Below are positions 60,989 to 64,000 of a stretch of 64,000 bases of DNA, one piece after another; the first letter of the stretch is position 1; each line of letters starts with the position of its first letter. Origin of the DNA: Bordetella bronchialis. Lineage in GTDB: Bacteria; Pseudomonadota; Gammaproteobacteria; Burkholderiales; Burkholderiaceae_B. The stretch covers positions 3,658,001 to 3,722,000 of the forward strand of contig NZ_CP016170.1 in NCBI RefSeq assembly GCF_001676705.1. Reading direction: 5' to 3'. The notes under the pieces were generated by a model. It did no database searches. It saw nothing but the letters and a program-made list of their open reading frames with translations, and was not told the origin of the DNA. Made by a program: the position numbers and the translations under genes.

Positions 60989-62345
60989 CATCGGACGACC
61001 GCACCGTCCGGACGGACACTTCGGCCGCGCCCTGGCCGAAGCGCACGTCCAGCGACTGGCCTGGCGCCAGGGCGGCCGCATCCCGTACCACCCTGCCCTG
61101 TTCGTCGCGCACCAGCGCATAGCCGCGCGCCAGGACATGCTGGGGATCGAAGGCACGCAATTGCAGGGAAAGCGATTGCAGGCGCGCGCGGCGCTGTTCC
61201 AGCAAGCGGACATGCGCCCGTTGCAGTGCATGGATGCGCTCGCGCAGGCGGTCCGCGGCGCGCTCCAGGTCCGGCCCCCGGTGCAGGACCTTGGCAAGCA
61301 GGAGGTCTATCCGGGCGCGCCGCCGCGCGTGCGGCGCCGCCCACGCATTGGCCAGCCGATGCCGCAGGGTTGCCAGCCGCTCGCGCTGGTGGGCCAGGCG
61401 CTGCCCGGGCGAGGTCAACTGGCCGGCGGCGCGATCCAGCCGCTGCGCGAGGCGCTCCAGGCGACGCTCCTGCGCTCTTACGAGCATGCCCGCCAGCTGC
61501 ATCACGCGGTTGTAGAGCTCCAGCCGCGGCACGCAGGCCAGTTCCGCGGCCGCCGTGGGCGTGGGCGCCCGGACGTCGGCGACAAAATCGACAATGGTGA
61601 AATCCGTTTCGTGTCCCACGCCGCTGATCACCGGAATCGCGCTGCCGGCAACCGCTCGGGCCAGGGCTTCGTCGTTGAAGCTCCACAAATCCTCGATGCT
61701 TCCGCCGCCGCGCACGAGCAGCAGCGTATCGACCTCCGCGCGCCGGTTCGCGGCCGCGATGGCGGCCACCAGCCGCGGCGCCGCATCGGCGCCCTGTACC
61801 GGAGCCGGGTACAGGATGACCGGAACCTGCGGCGCGCGCCGCGCCAGCGCGGAAAGCACATCCCGCAAGGCGGCCGCGTGCAGTGAAGTGACCACGCCTA
61901 TCGCCCGCGGCTGCGATACGGGAGCGCGCTTGCGCTCCGGCAGGAACAGGCCCTCGGATTCCAGCTTTTGCTTCAGCCGCAGAAAGGCCTCGAACAGATC
62001 GCCCAGGCCGGCGCGCCGCATGGCCTCCACCTGCAGCTGATAGTCGCCGCGTGGCTCGTACAGGCTGACGCGCGCCCGGACTTCGACCTTGTCGCCTGCC
62101 CGGGGGACGAAGCCCACCGCCATGGCGCGTCCTCGGAACATGACCCCGCGCACGGCGGCCCGGCTGTCCTTCAAGGTGAAGTACCAATGGCCGGACGCCG
62201 CCTGGGTGAAGTTGGAGATCTCGCCCCGCACCCATAGCATGGGAATACTGCGTTCCAAGACCTGGCCGACCGCTTGATTGAGCTGGCCGACCGTCAGCAC
62301 ATCGCCCGAAAATACGGCCTCTTTAACTTGAAATTCAACCGTCAT
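60984..62345 (-). CDS. xseA: exodeoxyribonuclease VII large subunit
   Basis: Catalytic subunit of ExoVII, degrading single-stranded DNA to oligonucleotides. The 453 residues have an N-terminal OB fold (VGQLNQAVGQVLERSIPMLWVRGEISNFTQAASGHWYFTLKD), the catalytic core with GVVTSLHAAALRDVLSAL, RGGGSIEDLWSFNDE and GVGHETDFTIVDFVAD, and a long helical domain. The ATG at 62345, with GGAAAG upstream, is used instead of 62372. xseB is not adjacent. Confidence 0.95.
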   Translation of the reverse strand: MTVEFQVKEAVFSGDVLTVGQLNQAVGQVLERSIPMLWVRGEISNFTQAASGHWYFTLKDSRAAVRGVMFRGRAMAVGFVPRAGDKVEVRARVSLYEPRGDYQLQVEAMRRAGLGDLFEAFLRLKQKLESEGLFLPERKRAPVSQPRAIGVVTSLHAAALRDVLSALARRAPQVPVILYPAPVQGADAAPRLVAAIAAANRRAEVDTLLLVRGGGSIEDLWSFNDEALARAVAGSAIPVISGVGHETDFTIVDFVADVRAPTPTAAAELACVPRLELYNRVMQLAGMLVRAQERRLERLAQRLDRAAGQLTSPGQRLAHQRERLATLRHRLANAWAAPHARRRARIDLLLAKVLHRGPDLERAADRLRERIHALQRAHVRLLEQRRARLQSLSLQLRAFDPQHVLARGYALVRDEQGRVVRDAAALAPGQSLDVRFGQGAAEVSVRTVRSSDA

Positions 62346-62690
62346 AAGGCTTTCCGGGCGAAACCTGTCCACAGGGCGCGAAAATACACGGGGAAGGCCC
62401 CTCCAAGGGCGAATTCTTACGCCACGTCGGTCTTTGCTTTAAAACCGCAACGCAACTCGTTGATTAAAAAGAAAAATCAGCACAAACGGCCTTTTGCACC
62501 CCTGACGGCGTCCCGATGCATCGCCCGAGGAAATGGGCTGTCCGCGCTGGTTTTGCACAGAATTATCCACAAAAACTGTGGATAGTTCGCGGCCGCCGGG
62601 GCTATTGCCAGGGCCGGCCCGCGCCCGTTACAGTGCGCTGATTCCGTCCCCCGACCGTCCCGCCTTCCCGGCGACATCTGGAGTCCCTCC
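62346..62690. other. 345-base divergent region between xseA and exbB
   Basis: No gene. It must hold the promoters of xseA (leftwards) and exbB-exbD-lpxK (rightwards); neither was pinned down. The notable content is the inverted DnaA-box pair at 62563-62585 and an AT-rich core at about 62430-62490. Confidence 0.5.
62563..62585. promoter_or_regulatory. inverted pair of DnaA-box-like sequences
   Basis: TTATCCACA (62563-62571) is a perfect match to the DnaA-box consensus TTATNCACA. TGTGGATAG (62577-62585) is an inverted 8-of-9 copy, five bases apart. Together they also form a 8-bp-arm hairpin. It lies about 105 bases before exbB. Confidence 0.5.
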
Positions 62691-63362
62691 TTGCTGTCCG
62701 TGCTTCGTGATGCAGGCTGGCCCATCTGGCCCCTGCTTGCCACTTCCGTCCTGTGCCTGGCGCTGATCATCGAACGGCTTTTTTCGCTGCGCCGCAGCCA
62801 GGTCGCGCCCGCCGGGCTCGTGACCCAGGTGCTGGACATGGTCCGCAACCGCCAGGACTCCCCGGAAGCCCTGAACCGGCTGGAACGCAACTCGCCCCTG
62901 GGCCGGGTGCTGGCCGAAGTGCTGCGCCAGCGCAATCTGCCGCGCGACGAAATGCGCGGCGCCGTCGAGGACACCGGCCGCGCCGTCTCGCACGAACTCA
63001 GCCGCTATATCGGCGCGATCGGCACCATCGCCGTGGTCGCCCCCCTGCTCGGCCTTTTCGGTACGGTCGTCGGCATGATAGACATTTTCGGCTCGTATTC
63101 GCCGACCGGCGGGGACCCGGCGCAGCTCGCGCACGGCATTTCCGTGGCGCTCTACAACACCGGCTTCGGCATCCTCATCGCCATCCCCGCCATGATCTTC
63201 CATCGCTATCTGCGCGGCCGCGTGGACGACTACATGCACCAGATGGAAAGCGCGGCATCCCGCACGGCGCGGATTCTTGCTACGCCGTCGCGCCGCCGGG
63301 CCGACGAAGACGACACGCTGTTCAGCGCCCGCGCGGCGGCAGTCCAGGACCCGCTGGCATGA
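62691..63362 (+). CDS. exbB: ExbB/TolQ/MotA-family proton channel protein
   Basis: Inner-membrane subunit energising outer-membrane transport through the proton-motive force with ExbD and TonB. The 223 residues have three membrane segments: about 10-27, 105-130 with IGTIAVVAPLLGLFGTVVGMI, and 150-172 with ISVALYNTGFGILIAIPAMIF. These include the conserved threonines and the GLFGTV loop. The TTG start has GGAG eight bases upstream. Its stop overlaps exbD (ATGA). Confidence 0.9.
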   Translation: MLSVLRDAGWPIWPLLATSVLCLALIIERLFSLRRSQVAPAGLVTQVLDMVRNRQDSPEALNRLERNSPLGRVLAEVLRQRNLPRDEMRGAVEDTGRAVSHELSRYIGAIGTIAVVAPLLGLFGTVVGMIDIFGSYSPTGGDPAQLAHGISVALYNTGFGILIAIPAMIFHRYLRGRVDDYMHQMESAASRTARILATPSRRRADEDDTLFSARAAAVQDPLA

Positions 63363-63769
63363 ATTTCGGCAATCACCGCAGGCACGACGAGCTGGAGATC
63401 AACCTGATCCCCCTTATCGACGTACTGCTCGTCATCCTGATCTTCCTGGCCGCCACGACCTCGTTCGCGCGCTTCAGCCAGTTGAAGGTGACGCTGCCGC
63501 AAGCGGCCGCCGAGCAACGGGCCGCGGCGCCGATCGAGGTCGCCATCAGCCAGGATGGCCATTACGCCCTGGACGGCACGCTGCTGGACGCCACGGGCGC
63601 CGACGACATCGCGGACGCGCTGCGCCGTGCCGCCGCCGGCAAGGCGGACCCGGTGCTGGTGATCAACGCCGACGCGCTCGCCACCCACCAGACGGTGGTC
63701 AACGTGATGGAAGCGGCCCGGCTGGCCGGCATCGCCAGGGTTAACTTCGCCACGCAAATCGCCCGGTGA
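63359..63769 (+). CDS. exbD: ExbD/TolR-family energy transducer
   Basis: Partner of ExbB with one membrane helix carrying the proton-bearing aspartate. The 136 residues include [23 protein letters not shown] with the key Asp (PLIDVLL, about 21) and a periplasmic domain ([33 protein letters not shown]). The start overlaps exbB by four bases and the stop overlaps lpxK by four (GTGA). Confidence 0.92.
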   Translation: MNFGNHRRHDELEINLIPLIDVLLVILIFLAATTSFARFSQLKVTLPQAAAEQRAAAPIEVAISQDGHYALDGTLLDATGADDIADALRRAAAGKADPVLVINADALATHQTVVNVMEAARLAGIARVNFATQIAR

Positions 63770-64000
63770 GCCAAGTCCTGCGCAACCTGATCGAGACCCA
63801 ATGGCAGCGGGGCGGATGGCTGTCGACCCTGTTGCGTCCCGTGTCGGCGGTGACGTGGCTGGCGGTCAGCGCCAAGCGCGCGCTCTATCGGCGCGGCTGG
63901 CGGCAGTCCTACCGCGCGCCGGTGCCCGTCATCGTGGTCGGCAATATTTACGTCGGCGGCACCGGCAAGACGCCGGTGGTGATCGCGATGGTGCAGGCGC
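63766..64000 (+). CDS. lpxK: tetraacyldisaccharide 4'-kinase LpxK (5' part, cut by window end)
   Basis: Membrane-associated kinase adding the 4'-phosphate of lipid A. Only the first 78 codons are in the window. They show the typical amphipathic opening with a WLAV hydrophobic stretch, the [20 protein letters not shown] segment with Walker A, and no stop. Start is GTG, overlapping exbD by four bases. The exbB-exbD-lpxK order is common in betaproteobacteria and supports the call. Confidence 0.92.
   Translation, partial: MSQVLRNLIETQWQRGGWLSTLLRPVSAVTWLAVSAKRALYRRGWRQSYRAPVPVIVVGNIYVGGTGKTPVVIAMVQA

Overview
The window looks like a chromosomal segment of a high-GC betaproteobacterium of the Alcaligenaceae, most like Bordetella or Achromobacter. 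The support is protein flavour and gene order: tig-clpP-clpX-lon, a dapC-dapD-dapE-prmB string, ribF-ileS-lspA-coaBC, exbB-exbD-lpxK, and a long-chain PutA with a ribbon-helix-helix N-terminus. It is almost entirely housekeeping and core metabolism. I see no insertion sequence, prophage, CRISPR array, integrase, rRNA or obvious foreign island. One tRNA gene, tRNA-Leu(UAG), is present.

Layout. 1-8.3 kb: lexA with its own SOS box, then on the minus strand the proteostasis genes tig-clpP-clpX and lon (lon has a sigma-32-like promoter), a UPF0114 membrane protein and a cold-shock gene with a long leader. 8.5-14.8 kb: tRNA-Leu, then a tightly overlapped plus-strand unit dapC-dapD-dapE-prmB and an ABC-F ATPase. 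14.8-21.2 kb: minus-strand desaturase-uvrD pair, a small secreted unknown protein, a NOP2/RsmB-type RNA methyltransferase and purN. 21.2-26.9 kb: ribF-ileS-lspA-coaBC, partly overlapping. 27-33.1 kb: single genes (DUF457-type membrane hydrolase, DedA protein, unknown membrane protein, dut, old-yellow-enzyme reductase, OsmC protein, mntH).

33.2-42.1 kb: a branched-chain amino-acid ABC transporter livK-H-M-G-F and the trifunctional proline catabolic protein PutA. 42.3-56.2 kb is a long minus-strand run: clpS, an alpha-2-macroglobulin-like protein with a thioester motif, pbpC, clpA, then pqiA-pqiB-pqiC. The clpS adaptor and its partner clpA are therefore split by the macroglobulin/PBP1C pair. 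56.4-60.2 kb: a second cold-shock gene, a DUF192 exported protein, a 3-oxoadipyl-CoA thiolase and a ClC chloride/proton antiporter. 60.3-64 kb: sodB, xseA, then exbB-exbD-lpxK, with lpxK cut by the window end.

Functional themes are protein quality control (Lon, ClpXP, ClpAP/ClpS, trigger factor), SOS and DNA maintenance (LexA, UvrD, XseA, Dut), lysine/DAP and cell-envelope synthesis (DapCDE, LspA, LpxK, PBP1C, Pqi lipid transport) and amino-acid catabolism (Liv, PutA). I did not find a convincing previously undescribed system. The best leads are the clpS/A2M-pbpC/clpA arrangement, a Fur-like site over the mntH promoter, an inverted DnaA-box pair before exbB, the overlapping divergent start region of purN and ribF, and several strong unexplained hairpins.
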